Part shown: piece by piece, positions 45,399 through 54,121 of the stretch | Numbering within the stretch: the first letter of the stretch is position 1 | How the letters are laid out: each line of letters starts with the position of its first letter | NCBI GenBank assembly: GCA_963761435.1 | Contig: CAVXHJ010000010.1 | Location: 496,001-560,000, forward strand | From: Roseiarcus sp963761435 | GTDB lineage: Bacteria > Pseudomonadota > Alphaproteobacteria > Rhizobiales > Beijerinckiaceae | Reading direction: 5' to 3' | DNA length: 64,000 nucleotides | The notes under the pieces: generated by a model | Databases searched by the model: none | What the model saw: only the letters and a program-made list of their open reading frames with translations | What the model was told of the DNA's origin: nothing | Translations under genes and position numbers: made by a program

Positions 45399-46715
45399 AT
45401 GTTGGACCCAGCCGCAGCGACGCTGCTCAAGGTCGACAAGGTCAGCCAGGTCTTCTCGACCGGATCGGGCGAGACCCGCGCGCCGGTTCTGAGCGACGTC
45501 TCGATGAGTTTGAAGACAGGCGAGATCGTCGCCCTGCTCGGCCGCTCGGGCTCCGGCAAGTCGACGCTTTTGCGTCTCATCGCGGGGCTCACCCGTCCGA
45601 CGGAGGGGACGGTCACGATCTCCGGCGAACCGGTGAATGGACCGGCGGAAGAGGTCGCGATGGTGTTCCAGAGCTTCGCCCTCTTCCCGTGGCTCGACGT
45701 CCTCGACAACGTCGAGATCGGACCACGCGCCAATGGCGTGCCGCTCGACGAGACGCGCAAACGGGCGCTGAAGGCGATCGACACCATCGGGCTCGACGGC
45801 TTCGAATCGGCCTATCCGAAAGAATTGTCGGGCGGGATGCGGCAGCGCGTAGGCTTTGCCCGGGCGCTCGTCATGCAGCCGAAGATCCTTTTGATGGACG
45901 AGCCGTTCTCGGCCCTCGACGTGCTCACCGCCGAGACCCTGCGCACCGACCTGCTCGATCTTTGGCAGGAAGGGCGCATTCCGATCAAGGCCATCCTCAT
46001 GGTCACCCACAATATCGAGGAAGCGGTGCTGATGGCTGACCGGATTCTCGTTCTGGCGTCGAATCCCGGCCGGATCGCATCCGAAATCGCGGTCACCCTG
46101 CCCCACCCGCGCGATCGGCTCGACCCGAACTTCCGCGAGCTCGTCGATCGGATCTATGCGCTGATGACCCAAAGGCCAGACACGACAAAGCCGGCGGCGC
46201 GCGAGGCCGCCGCCGCCGCGGCTGGCCTCGGGCTCGCGCTCCCGCGGGTCTCGACCAATTCGCTCGCCGGCATGCTCGAGGAGATCGCCGCTCCTCCCTA
46301 CAATGGCAAGGCGGACCTTCCCCATCTCGCCAACTCGCTGCAGCTCGAGATCGACGAATTGTTCCCGCTCGGCGAGACTTTGCAATTGCTGCGCCTGGCG
46401 GAATTCGAGGACGCCGACATCAAGCTCACGCCGCTCGGCCAGCGCTTCGTCGACATGGATGTCGATCAGCGCAAAAAGGTGTTCGGCGACCAGTTGCTCG
46501 CGCAAATCCCGCTGGCGTCGCACATCAAGCGCGTTCTCGACGAACGCCCGACGCATCGCGCGCCGGCCACCCGCTTCCGCGAGGAGCTGGAAGACTACAT
46601 GAGCGAAGACTACGCCGAGCGGACCTTGAGGGCGATCATCAATCTCGGCCGATATGGCGAGCTGTTCGCGTACGACGAAAACAGCCAGACGTTCAGTTAC
46701 GAAAATCCGCAATAA
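45399..46715 (+). CDS. ABC transporter ATP-binding protein with C-terminal AAA-associated domain
   Basis: Residues 1-265 are a SsuB/TauB-type ATPase: Walker A GRSGSGKSTLL, Q-loop MVFQSFALFPW, signature LSGGMRQRVGFARALVMQP, Walker B ILLMDEPFSALD, and switch H in LMVTHNIEEA. Residues about 290-438 form the AAA-associated domain (PHLANSLQLEIDELFPLGE ... YAERTLRAIINLGRYGELF) found on some nitrate/sulfonate-type ATPases, which may be regulatory. It pairs with the two-domain permease. Confidence 0.92.
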   Translation: MLDPAAATLLKVDKVSQVFSTGSGETRAPVLSDVSMSLKTGEIVALLGRSGSGKSTLLRLIAGLTRPTEGTVTISGEPVNGPAEEVAMVFQSFALFPWLDVLDNVEIGPRANGVPLDETRKRALKAIDTIGLDGFESAYPKELSGGMRQRVGFARALVMQPKILLMDEPFSALDVLTAETLRTDLLDLWQEGRIPIKAILMVTHNIEEAVLMADRILVLASNPGRIASEIAVTLPHPRDRLDPNFRELVDRIYALMTQRPDTTKPAAREAAAAAAGLGLALPRVSTNSLAGMLEEIAAPPYNGKADLPHLANSLQLEIDELFPLGETLQLLRLAEFEDADIKLTPLGQRFVDMDVDQRKKVFGDQLLAQIPLASHIKRVLDERPTHRAPATRFREELEDYMSEDYAERTLRAIINLGRYGELFAYDENSQTFSYENPQ

Positions 46716-46738
46716 CGGCCGTGCGTCCCTCTCGTTGA

Positions 46739-46765
46739 TTTGACTCATTGTGGTTTGACTTATTG
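46739..46765 (+). repeat. Direct repeat TTTGACTYATTG upstream of gltA
   Basis: TTTGACTCATTG (46739-46750) and TTTGACTTATTG (46754-46765) are 15 bases apart start to start, directly preceding the palindrome at 46777. One TTGACT may act as a -35 element. Confidence 0.45.
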
Positions 46766-46776
46766 CGCGTAATGCG

Positions 46777-46797
46777 CTGCAATATGAGATATTGCAG
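46777..46797. promoter_or_regulatory. 21-bp palindromic operator candidate upstream of gltA
   Basis: CTGCAATAT GAG ATATTGCAG is a perfect 9-bp inverted repeat with a 3-bp centre. The two outer positions beyond one mismatch also pair (GC...GC), giving 27 bp. It lies 33 bp before the citrate synthase start and overlaps the likely promoter or early leader. The bound regulator is unknown; AT-rich symmetry suggests a dimeric repressor or activator rather than a terminator, as no U-tract follows. Confidence 0.6.
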
Positions 46798-46830
46798 TGC
46801 AAGAGCGCTTAAGCCCATGGGAGACGCTCG

Positions 46831-48171
46831 ATGACGCCGACTTCCGCCACCCTCGCCCTCGACGACAAACCCGCCGAACGGCCGGTCCCGGCATCCGCCA
46901 CCCTGACCGTCGGGCAGAAATCCATCGAGCTGCCGATCAAGCGCGGGACGATCGGCCCATCGGTCGTCGATATCGGAAAGCTCTACGGTCAGACGGGAAT
47001 GTTCACCTACGATCCCGGTTTCACCTCGACGGCGAGCACGGAATCGAAGATCACCTACATCGACGGCGACGAAGGCGTGCTCCTCTACCGGGGCTATCCG
47101 ATCGACGAGCTCGCCGAGCACGGCGATTTCCTCGAGACCTGCTACCTGCTCCTCTACGGCGAGCTGCCGACCGCGGCGCAGAAAGCCGACTTCGACTACC
47201 GGGTCACGCGCCACACGATGGTGCATGAGCAGATGAACCGGTTCTTCAACGGTTTTCGCCGCGACGCGCATCCGATGTCGGTGATGGTGGCGAGCGTCGG
47301 CGCGCTCGCCGCCTTCTACCACAACTCGACCGACATCACCGATCCCTGGCAGCGCGAGGTCGCTTCCATCCGCATGATCGCCAAGGTCCCGACGCTCGCC
47401 GCGATGGCGTTCAAATATGCGATCGGCCAGCCGTTCGTCTATCCGAAGAACGAGCTCGACTATGCGTCGAATTTCTTGCGCATGTGCTTCTCGGTTCCCT
47501 GCGAGGAATACAATGCCAACGCCGTGCTGGCGCGGGCGCTCGACCGGATCTTCATTCTCCATGCCGACCATGAGCAGAACGCTTCGACGTCGACGGTGCG
47601 CCTCGCCGGATCGTCGGGCGCCAATCCGTTCGCCTGCATCGCCGCCGGCATCGCCTGTCTCTGGGGTCCGGCGCATGGCGGCGCCAACGAGGCGGCGCTG
47701 AAGATGCTGGGCGAGATCGGGAGGGTCGAAAACATCCCCAAATTCATCGCCAAGGCGAAGGACAAGAACGATCCGTTCCGCCTGATGGGCTTTGGCCACC
47801 GGGTGTACAAGAACTACGATCCCCGCGCCAAGATCATGCAGAGGACCGCCCACGAGGTGTTCAACGAGCTCGGGGTCAAGGACGATCCGCTGCTCGACGT
47901 CGCGATCGAGCTTGAGCGCATCGCGCTTCACGACGAGTATTTCATCGAGAAGAGGCTCTATCCGAACATCGACTTCTATTCCGGCATCACGCTGAAGGCG
48001 ATGGGCTTCCCGACCGACATGTTCACCGTCTTGTTCGCGGTCGCGCGCACCGTCGGCTGGATCGCCCAGTGGAAGGAGATGATCGTCGATCCGGAGCAGA
48101 AGATCGGCCGTCCGCGCCAGCTCTACACCGGGTCTCCGCTTCGCGAATATAAGCCGATGGGCAATCGGTAG
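46831..48171 (+). CDS. gltA: Citrate synthase
   Basis: A 446-residue type II (hexameric, NADH-sensitive family) enzyme of the TCA cycle. Catalytic histidines and aspartate appear in HADHEQNASTSTVRLAGSS, CLWGPAHGGANEA and FGHRVYKNYDPRAK, and the C-terminal GRPRQLYTGSPLREY is typical. The first 45 residues include an Ala/Pro-rich lead and the beta-stranded KSIELPIKRGTIG domain. A GGGAGA precedes ATG 46831. A palindrome and direct repeat upstream suggest specific control. Confidence 0.95.
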   Translation: MTPTSATLALDDKPAERPVPASATLTVGQKSIELPIKRGTIGPSVVDIGKLYGQTGMFTYDPGFTSTASTESKITYIDGDEGVLLYRGYPIDELAEHGDFLETCYLLLYGELPTAAQKADFDYRVTRHTMVHEQMNRFFNGFRRDAHPMSVMVASVGALAAFYHNSTDITDPWQREVASIRMIAKVPTLAAMAFKYAIGQPFVYPKNELDYASNFLRMCFSVPCEEYNANAVLARALDRIFILHADHEQNASTSTVRLAGSSGANPFACIAAGIACLWGPAHGGANEAALKMLGEIGRVENIPKFIAKAKDKNDPFRLMGFGHRVYKNYDPRAKIMQRTAHEVFNELGVKDDPLLDVAIELERIALHDEYFIEKRLYPNIDFYSGITLKAMGFPTDMFTVLFAVARTVGWIAQWKEMIVDPEQKIGRPRQLYTGSPLREYKPMGNR

Positions 48172-48188
48172 ACCGGATTCGTCGGGTC

Positions 48189-51055
48189 TCAGCCGAGGCT
48201 CGACAACAGGCTTTGCGCCGCCTTGAGGTCCGCCGTATCCAAGCCCTCGGTGAACGCCTCGAACACCGGTTGCAGAAGGGCCCGGGCGCGCTCCGGTTTT
48301 CCCTCGCGGGCGAGCAGCGCTGCGAGGTCGGTCGCGGTGCGCAACTCCCACGCGCGTGCGCCCTGACGACGGCTCAGCTCCAAGCGCGCGCATGTAGCAG
48401 GCTTTCGCCTCGTCAACGCCCGGCTGCGGCGACGCAAGGAGAAGTCCCGCCTTCACCCGCAGCAATTCCGGCATGTAGCAGAAATCTTCATTGACCTCCG
48501 CCACGCGCATCGTCTCGTCGACCAGAGCTATGCCTTCGGCGAAGCGGCCGGTCGCCGCAAAGCCCTGGGCGAGCGAGATGTTGAATGGCGTGGTCAATAA
48601 CTCGTAGCGCGCGGCGCGGAGCTTATCGATGCAATTCTGCACGATTCCGACCCCGCGGTGCGCGTCGCCGAGACGGATGGCGAGCTCCCCCTTGAAACCA
48701 TGTCCGATGGCGAGTGAAGGCCCAAGCGAGTGGGTTTCCGAGCGGGAGATGAACCAGTCGATGTGTTCTTCGGCGCCCTGAAGATCGCCGGTCCAAAGGA
48801 ACACTGAAGCCGCCCAGTGCAGGACGATGGTCAGCGACACCGGATGGTCCATGCGTGCGGCGTCGCTTATGGCCTGGCGCGCGCGCTCCATCGCCTGAGC
48901 TGGATGGCCCTGCAGCCACAGGGTCCTCGCGAGGACGATCCCGGCCCGATTGCGGTAATCGAAGCCGAGATAGATCGTGCTGGCCTGTTGGAAGCCCGGC
49001 CAACGTTCGAGCGCCGCCTCAAGCTCCCGGCGAGCGCCGTCGAGATCGCCTGCAAGGTGCAGGGAAATGCCGAGAATGGAATGGGTGAGCGCGGTCGCGA
49101 CCGAATCTTCCAGCGTTTGCGCGATCGCGGAGCAGCGCCTTGCATAGAGAAGCGCGGCTTTGAAGTCTCCGCTGCGCAGGTGGAACATGTGCAGCGGACC
49201 CAGAAGTCGGATCTGCTCGTGGGCGTCTCCGTGCTCGCCGGCGATGGCCAGGCTTCGGTGAAACGCCGCCCGCGCCGCATCGATTTCTCCCCGCAGGTGC
49301 ATCAGGGACGTTCCGAGCGCCGCCTGGAGATGCATCTCCTCGACGCCGCCGCGTGAGTTGTCATCGAGAGCCAGAAGCGCCTTTTCCGACCAGCGATGGC
49401 ATTCGGGCAGCAGGGACATCGCCAGGAAAACCGGCGCGGCCGCGGCGGCAAGCCCGACGGCGACCTGGACGTTGCCGTTCGGGCCAAAGCACCATTCCAG
49501 AGCGGCGCGGACGTTGTTGAGCGCCGCGAAGTAGGGCGACCGTTCCGAACCCGTCGACAAGGTCCGCCAGTCGGCGCCGGCCTGATCCAGCCAGCGCCGG
49601 TAGTAGGCCGCGTGGCGGACGGCCAGGTCATCGACCTCGGCGTCGTCGAACTCTGGATTCGAGAACATAGGCGCGCGTCGTGTCGAGAAGGTGGTAGCGC
49701 ATCATCGCCCCGATGGGACGGGTCGCGACCATCGACTTGGCGACGAGGCTGTCGATCGCGTCAAAAACGCGCGCCTGATCGACGGTCGCGCTCGTCACCA
49801 CGGCCAACGCCGCGTCGAGGGTGAAATGTCCGACGAAGACGGCGAGGCGGCGAAGCACGATCCGCTCGAGCTCGGACAGGAGCCCGTAGCTCCAGTCGAG
49901 CGTCGCCTGCAACGTCCTCTGCCGCGACGGCGCGTTGCGCGGCCCGAGCCACAGCAGCGTCAGCCGCTGATCGAGAAGCGCGGCCGTCTGATGCAGGCCG
50001 TAGGCCTCGACACGTCTGGCGGCCAACTCGATCGCGAGCGCTACGCCCTCGAGCTTGCGGCAGATCGCGACCACGATCGCGGCGTCCGCGTCGTTGAGGG
50101 TGAGCCTGGCGCCGCTCGCGAGCGCCCGCTCGATGAACAACCGGGTGGCCGGGAACGCCTCGGTCGCCGCCGCGCTCAGTCTGGCGTCTTCGGGCGGACA
50201 GGCGAGAGGATCCAGCCTGTAGACGTGCTCGGCCTCGACCCGGAGCGCTTCGCGGCTTGTCGCCAGAATATGCGCCTGCGGCGCCGCCAGGAAGATTTTG
50301 GACGCCAGCTTCGCGACCGCCTCGATGAGGTGCTCGCAGGTGTCGAGGATCAAAAGAACTCGCTTGTCGCGAAGATAGGCGATGAGACTGGGCGTCGCGT
50401 CGTCGCTCTGAACCCCGAGTCCGAGCAGGGAGGCGAGCGTCGTGGGGACCAACGCGGGATCGCTCAGCATGCCGAGGTCGGCGAACAGCGCGGCGCCGCC
50501 AAATGCCTCGACCAGATGATGACCGACCGCGACCGCGACCGTGGTCTTGCCCACTCCGCCGACGCCCACGATGGTTAGGAACCGGGCGGCGGTCAGCCGG
50601 GCCGAGATCTTGAGAACGTCATCGTCGCGCCCGACCATTCGCGTCAATCGGCCGGGGAGGTTCGCGTGGGGAAAACTTGCGACAGCCGCCTCGCGGGTCT
50701 GTTCCTGATCGCTGGTCCGTAAGACCGGAGCCACGAAGCAGTAGCCGCGCCCCGCCGCGGTGGTGACGTAGCGCGCGCCGCGCTCTCCATCGCCGAGCGC
50801 CCTCCGCAGCGCGGCGATATGAAACCGCAGACTGCTCTCCTCAACCGTGACGTCGGGCCAGACCTGGGCGAGGAGATCCCTTTTGCTGACGATTTCGTTG
50901 GGATGGGACGTGAGCGCGATCAGGGCGTCGAGCGCGCGGGCGCCCAGTTCCACCGGCGCGCCGTCCCTGGTCAGAAGCCTTTCCCTCGCGGCCAACCGAA
51001 ACGGGCCGAACGACAGGACGTCCCGAGGTTGCTCCGCTGGCCCCGCCATGGCCAT
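48189..51055 (-). pseudogene. Large winged-helix / P-loop ATPase / TPR regulator with two +1 frame breaks
   Basis: The N-terminal OmpR/CadC-type winged helix is at about residues 12-105 (LSFGPFRLAARERLL, SLRFHIAALRRALGDG). A STAND-type P-loop ATPase follows, with Walker A VGVGGVGKTTVAV, Walker B VLLILDTCEHLIE, and ILATSREALRV. The frame breaks after YVLES near 49653 and resumes as EFDDAEVDDLAVRHAAYY, leading into helical TPR-like repeats. It breaks again near 48385 (MRAL | ELSRRQGARAWELRT). Removing one A in TCCAGAG and one G in CTTGGAG yields about 954 residues. Such proteins are transcription regulators. It is divergent from the stress-gene cluster at 51341-53494. Confidence 0.78.
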
Positions 51056-51340
51056 TTCTCGCTGCCGCACAGCTTACGCGCCACCCTAGCTCAAGGATCA
51101 GCGTTGCGCCATAGATCTTGGCGGCGCGGACAATGCGCGCCCGAGGAGCTTTCCCGCCCGCGACCGCTAACTTCCACTGGCGCCCGCTGGTAACTGCTCA
51201 CAGCCGCTCACAAGCGCAAACGGGCGTTTCGCCGCGTTTTTGCTTAAGCAGATCGTGGGCGCCGTCGCGGACACGCAGATTTTCCGATGATGTGGCGCGG
51301 CGAGCCTGTCGCAACCGATTTACGTCCCGGAGATTGATCG

Positions 51341-51736
51341 ATGTTAGGGGCACTGTCTGCGCCCGCGCGTCGTGGCGTGCTTGTTGCAGCGGCGGCGGCC
51401 GGCGTCTGGAGCCTGCTCCCGGCCATTCCGGTTCAAATTTCCCTGACGGAGGCCGCCCGGCCCCGCAACGACGTGCCCGAGTATGCGCGCGTTGTGCTCC
51501 AGGAGCGCCTTGCGGCGTTACAATCGGCTGAGCGGGAAACGGTGGCGATGAACTCCTACCGCGAGGAGAAGGTCCCGGAGCGTCCGATTGTCGCGCGGTT
51601 CGCGGGTCGAGGGGCGGCGTGGGACGAAAGCAGGAATAGCGTTCGCCCCTTGCTCGGACGGGGAAGGGACGACAAGGCCGCGGCTGAGCGCGTCATGGCT
51701 CAATTCCTCGTCGCCGGGTCGCCAGCGAAAAACTAG
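51341..51736 (+). CDS. Small hypothetical exported protein
   Basis: A 131-residue ORF with a hydrophobic N-terminal segment (RGVLVAAAAAGVWSLLPAIP) that could be a signal peptide or anchor. No recognisable domain follows; there are two charged stretches (YARVVLQERLAALQSAERE). GGAGA lies nine bases before ATG. Its coding status rests only on length, ribosome site and position before the hydroperoxide-resistance genes. Confidence 0.4.
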   Translation: MLGALSAPARRGVLVAAAAAGVWSLLPAIPVQISLTEAARPRNDVPEYARVVLQERLAALQSAERETVAMNSYREEKVPERPIVARFAGRGAAWDESRNSVRPLLGRGRDDKAAAERVMAQFLVAGSPAKN

Positions 51737-51947
51737 GCCGCGACCGGCGGCTATGGCGCTCGCTCAATTCACCGACCGCGGGGCGGCCATTCGCCATTCG
51801 CAGCCGCCTCCGGGCGGCGCTCACAAACGCTCACAGCCTTTCACAACCCCTAACGGGCGCTTCCGGGCGACCTTTGCTTAGGTCGGCCAGGGGATTCGAC
51901 CTCACGCCATCGGCTCCGCCGCAGACCAACGGAAAGAGGAAAACGCC

Positions 51948-52394
51948 TTGACGGAACTCGCAACGGCACGATCGACAATTCCCGACGAAAGGCTTTTGTA
52001 CACCGCCAAAACCCATACCACGGGAGGCCGGGAAAACGGGGTCGCCCGCAGCTCCGACGGGCGCCTCGACGTCAAGCTGTCGATCCCCGGCTCCGCGCGA
52101 ATTGGCGCCAACCCCGAGCAATTGCTCGCCGCCGGGTGGTCGGCCTGTTTCGAAAGCGCGATGGAGATCGCGGCGCGAAAAATGAAGATCGCGCTTCCGC
52201 CCGACCTCGCGATCGACGCGGAGGTCGATCTGAACATGGCGGGCGGCGCCTACTTCCTTCGCGCCCGTCTCAATGTGAGCCTGCCGGGCATGGAGCGCGA
52301 ACTCGCCCGGGCGGTGACGAAGGCGGCCGATGAAACCTGTCCCTACTCCAAAGCCACTCGCGGCAACATCGACGTCAGGATCAACCTGGTCTGA
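51948..52394 (+). CDS. Organic hydroperoxide resistance protein (Ohr family)
   Basis: A 148-residue OsmC-fold thiol peroxidase. The N-terminal LYTAKTHTTGGRENG and the two redox cysteines, in GWSACFESAM and DETCPYSKATRGN, are characteristic of Ohr, which reduces organic hydroperoxides with lipoylated partners. The start is TTG 51948 with AGAGGA nine bases upstream; no ATG fits the family N-terminus. No OhrR-type MarR regulator is adjacent; the divergent ATPase regulator may take that role (inference). Confidence 0.9.
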   Translation: MTELATARSTIPDERLLYTAKTHTTGGRENGVARSSDGRLDVKLSIPGSARIGANPEQLLAAGWSACFESAMEIAARKMKIALPPDLAIDAEVDLNMAGGAYFLRARLNVSLPGMERELARAVTKAADETCPYSKATRGNIDVRINLV

Positions 52395-52566
52395 GCCCCT
52401 TCGGCCCAGGGCCGTCGCTTCGTCGCTTCGGCTGCCGCGATGACAGCCGATGAGGCGGTCGGCTTGCCTTTGCTCCGCAGGCTGACCATCATCGCTCTCA
52501 GCGCCAAGGCCGCCGAAGCCGCATGACGGCGCCGCGCTCGCGGCTCTAACAACAGGGAGAATTCGA

Positions 52567-52989
52567 ATGATCCGTAAGGCAAAAGCGGTTTGGCATGGGA
52601 CGGGTCGCGACGGGAAAGGCTCGCTTTCAAGCAATTCCGGCGTGCTGGCGGACACCCCCTACTCCTACAAAACACGGTTCGAGAACGAGAAGGGGACCAA
52701 TCCCGAAGAGCTGATCGCCGCAGCGCACGCTGGTTGCTTCACCATGGCGCTTGCGTTCGGGATGCAGCTCGCCGGCCTCAACCCGACCGAGCTCACGACC
52801 GAGGCTGCGGTCACTCTCGAGCCAGAGGGTCAAGGTTTCAAGATCAGCAAATCCGCCCTCACCTTGCGCGCCAAAGTCCCGAACCTGGACGAAGCGAAAT
52901 TCGCCGAATTGGCGAAAGGCGCCGAGAAAAACTGCCCGATCTCCAAGGTCTTGAACGCCGAGATCACGCTCGACGCCAAGCTCGTCTGA
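52567..52989 (+). CDS. OsmC family peroxiredoxin-like protein
   Basis: A 140-residue OsmC: RKAKAVWHGTGRDGKGSLSS N-terminus, TNPEELIAAAHAGCFTMAL with the first redox cysteine, and KNCPISKVLNAEITL with the second. OsmC proteins detoxify organic hydroperoxides under osmotic or stationary-phase stress. It starts at an ATG with AGGGAGAA upstream, 172 bp after ohr, so it may have its own promoter or be part of the same unit. Confidence 0.92.
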   Translation: MIRKAKAVWHGTGRDGKGSLSSNSGVLADTPYSYKTRFENEKGTNPEELIAAAHAGCFTMALAFGMQLAGLNPTELTTEAAVTLEPEGQGFKISKSALTLRAKVPNLDEAKFAELAKGAEKNCPISKVLNAEITLDAKLV

Positions 52990-53065
52990 GCGCCGTGGCC
53001 GCGCTCGACACCGCAGCCGACCAGGTTGCGCAACTCATCCGCGGCTTCATGAATGGAGGAGGTCA

Positions 53066-53494
53066 ATGAGCGGAGCGCACCAGCCCGGCGAGGCCGTTTT
53101 CCGAGCCGTGCTGCCCGAAGAGGTCGAATGGCGGCCGTTCCCGGCGTTCCCGCCTTCGGTGCGCCTCGCCATCCTCATCGGCGATCCTGCCGCGCCGGGT
53201 CCCTATGTCATCAGGGTCAAGGTCCCGCTGGGCGTCAAGCTCATGCCGCACCGACACCCGGAGGACCGGATCTATACGGTCATCTCCGGCGTCTTCTACA
53301 TCGGCCTCGGAGATCGGTTCGACGGCGACAAGGCGGCCGCCTATCCGCCCGGCAGCGTCATCGTGCTCCCCGGCGATACCTGGCACTTTCATTGGGCGAA
53401 ATCCGGCGAGTACGTCAGTCAGGTCAACGCGATCGGTCCGCTCGGCCTCGAATATCTGGATCCAAGCGACGATCCGCGCGGGCAGAAGCGCTAG
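53066..53494 (+). CDS. Cupin domain protein
   Basis: A 142-residue single-cupin protein. Motif 1 is VKLMPHRHPEDRIYTVISG (HxH and E-like metal ligands) and motif 2 PPGSVIVLPGDTWHFHWAKS (H). Close relatives are annotated as cupins of unknown substrate that often sit with stress enzymes. ATG follows GGAGG at seven bases, and the gene starts 77 bp after osmC, in the same direction. Confidence 0.85.
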   Translation: MSGAHQPGEAVFRAVLPEEVEWRPFPAFPPSVRLAILIGDPAAPGPYVIRVKVPLGVKLMPHRHPEDRIYTVISGVFYIGLGDRFDGDKAAAYPPGSVIVLPGDTWHFHWAKSGEYVSQVNAIGPLGLEYLDPSDDPRGQKR

Positions 53495-53548
53495 GCCGTC
53501 GATCCGGTCGATGACGCTCCAATGGCGCCGGTCAGACCCAAGCCTGGA

Positions 53549-53632
53549 GGAAGCCCAGCAAAAACTCCGGGAAGCCCAGCAAAGGAAACCGGAAGCGGGG
53601 CAAAGGAATCCGGAAAGGTATCAAAGGAAAAC
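53549..53632 (+). repeat. Four in-frame 21-bp tandem repeats
   Basis: Four consecutive 21-base units beginning GGAAGC/GGAAAG encode heptads GSPAKTP, GSPAKET, GSGAKES and GKVSKEN, with decaying identity. They lie in an ORF starting ATG 53522 that runs into the MITE at 53783. No known domain follows, so the ORF may be a small lysine-rich protein truncated by the insertion, or non-coding. Units are contiguous and too short and degenerate for a CRISPR array. Confidence 0.6.
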
Positions 53633-53782
53633 CCTTCCGCGAATTGGGCCTTTTCAATGGGTTACGACGATCCGGGGCAAAAACCCGCTTCTCCCGCTTC
53701 TCCTGGCGCCGCTCCTCGAGGCGGCTTGTTCGGCGACAGGACCACTCTATCCGTGGTTTCTGATAATCGCAAGAAAAAGTCG

Positions 53783-54067
53783 CGCTCTTATGGCGTTATC
53801 TGTTGGTCGACCGGTTTGCTGTTCGTTCGTCGAACCCTTGCCGTCATGGCCGGGCTTGTCCCGGCCATCCACGCCGGGCCGCCGCAGAACAGTCCCGCCT
53901 CGGCGCGACCGGCAGGAAGGCGGACGGTCGCAAGGCTTTTCGCGCTTGCCTGCGTCGATGCGCTGGGCCTTCGTGGATGGCCGGGACAAGCCCGGCCATG
54001 ACGCTTGATGGCGCCGTCCGCCACCTCCGCCATGCTCCATTCTTCCGACAACAGCCAACGCGATGCG
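53783..54067 (-). mobile_element. MITE copy 2 (285 bp, 8-bp target duplication)
   Basis: The reverse complement of 8695-8990 over most of its length, with scattered substitutions and small indels. The end at 53783 carries the intact CGCTCTTATGGCGTTATC terminal repeat; the other end has lost four bases of the repeat (CGCGATGCG instead of CGCGATAAGAGCG). It is flanked by a perfect 8-bp duplication AAAAGTCG at 53775-53782 and 54068-54075. The internal paired palindromes are retained. No transposase gene lies inside. Confidence 0.85.
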
Positions 54068-54121
54068 AAAAGTCGCGCGCTCGCCGGCGGCCTGCCCGAC
54101 CGCGCCCTTTGAGCCCCCGGG

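Noticed and set aside
43284..46039. Very long open frames on both strands across the ABC permease (638 and 904 codons)
   Set aside because: Both overlap the permease/ATPase genes in other frames; low-complexity Arg-rich translations typical of high-GC shadows.
53549..53632. Possible CRISPR-like repeat
   Set aside because: 21-bp units are contiguous without spacers and keep a reading frame, so it is a tandem coding-type repeat.
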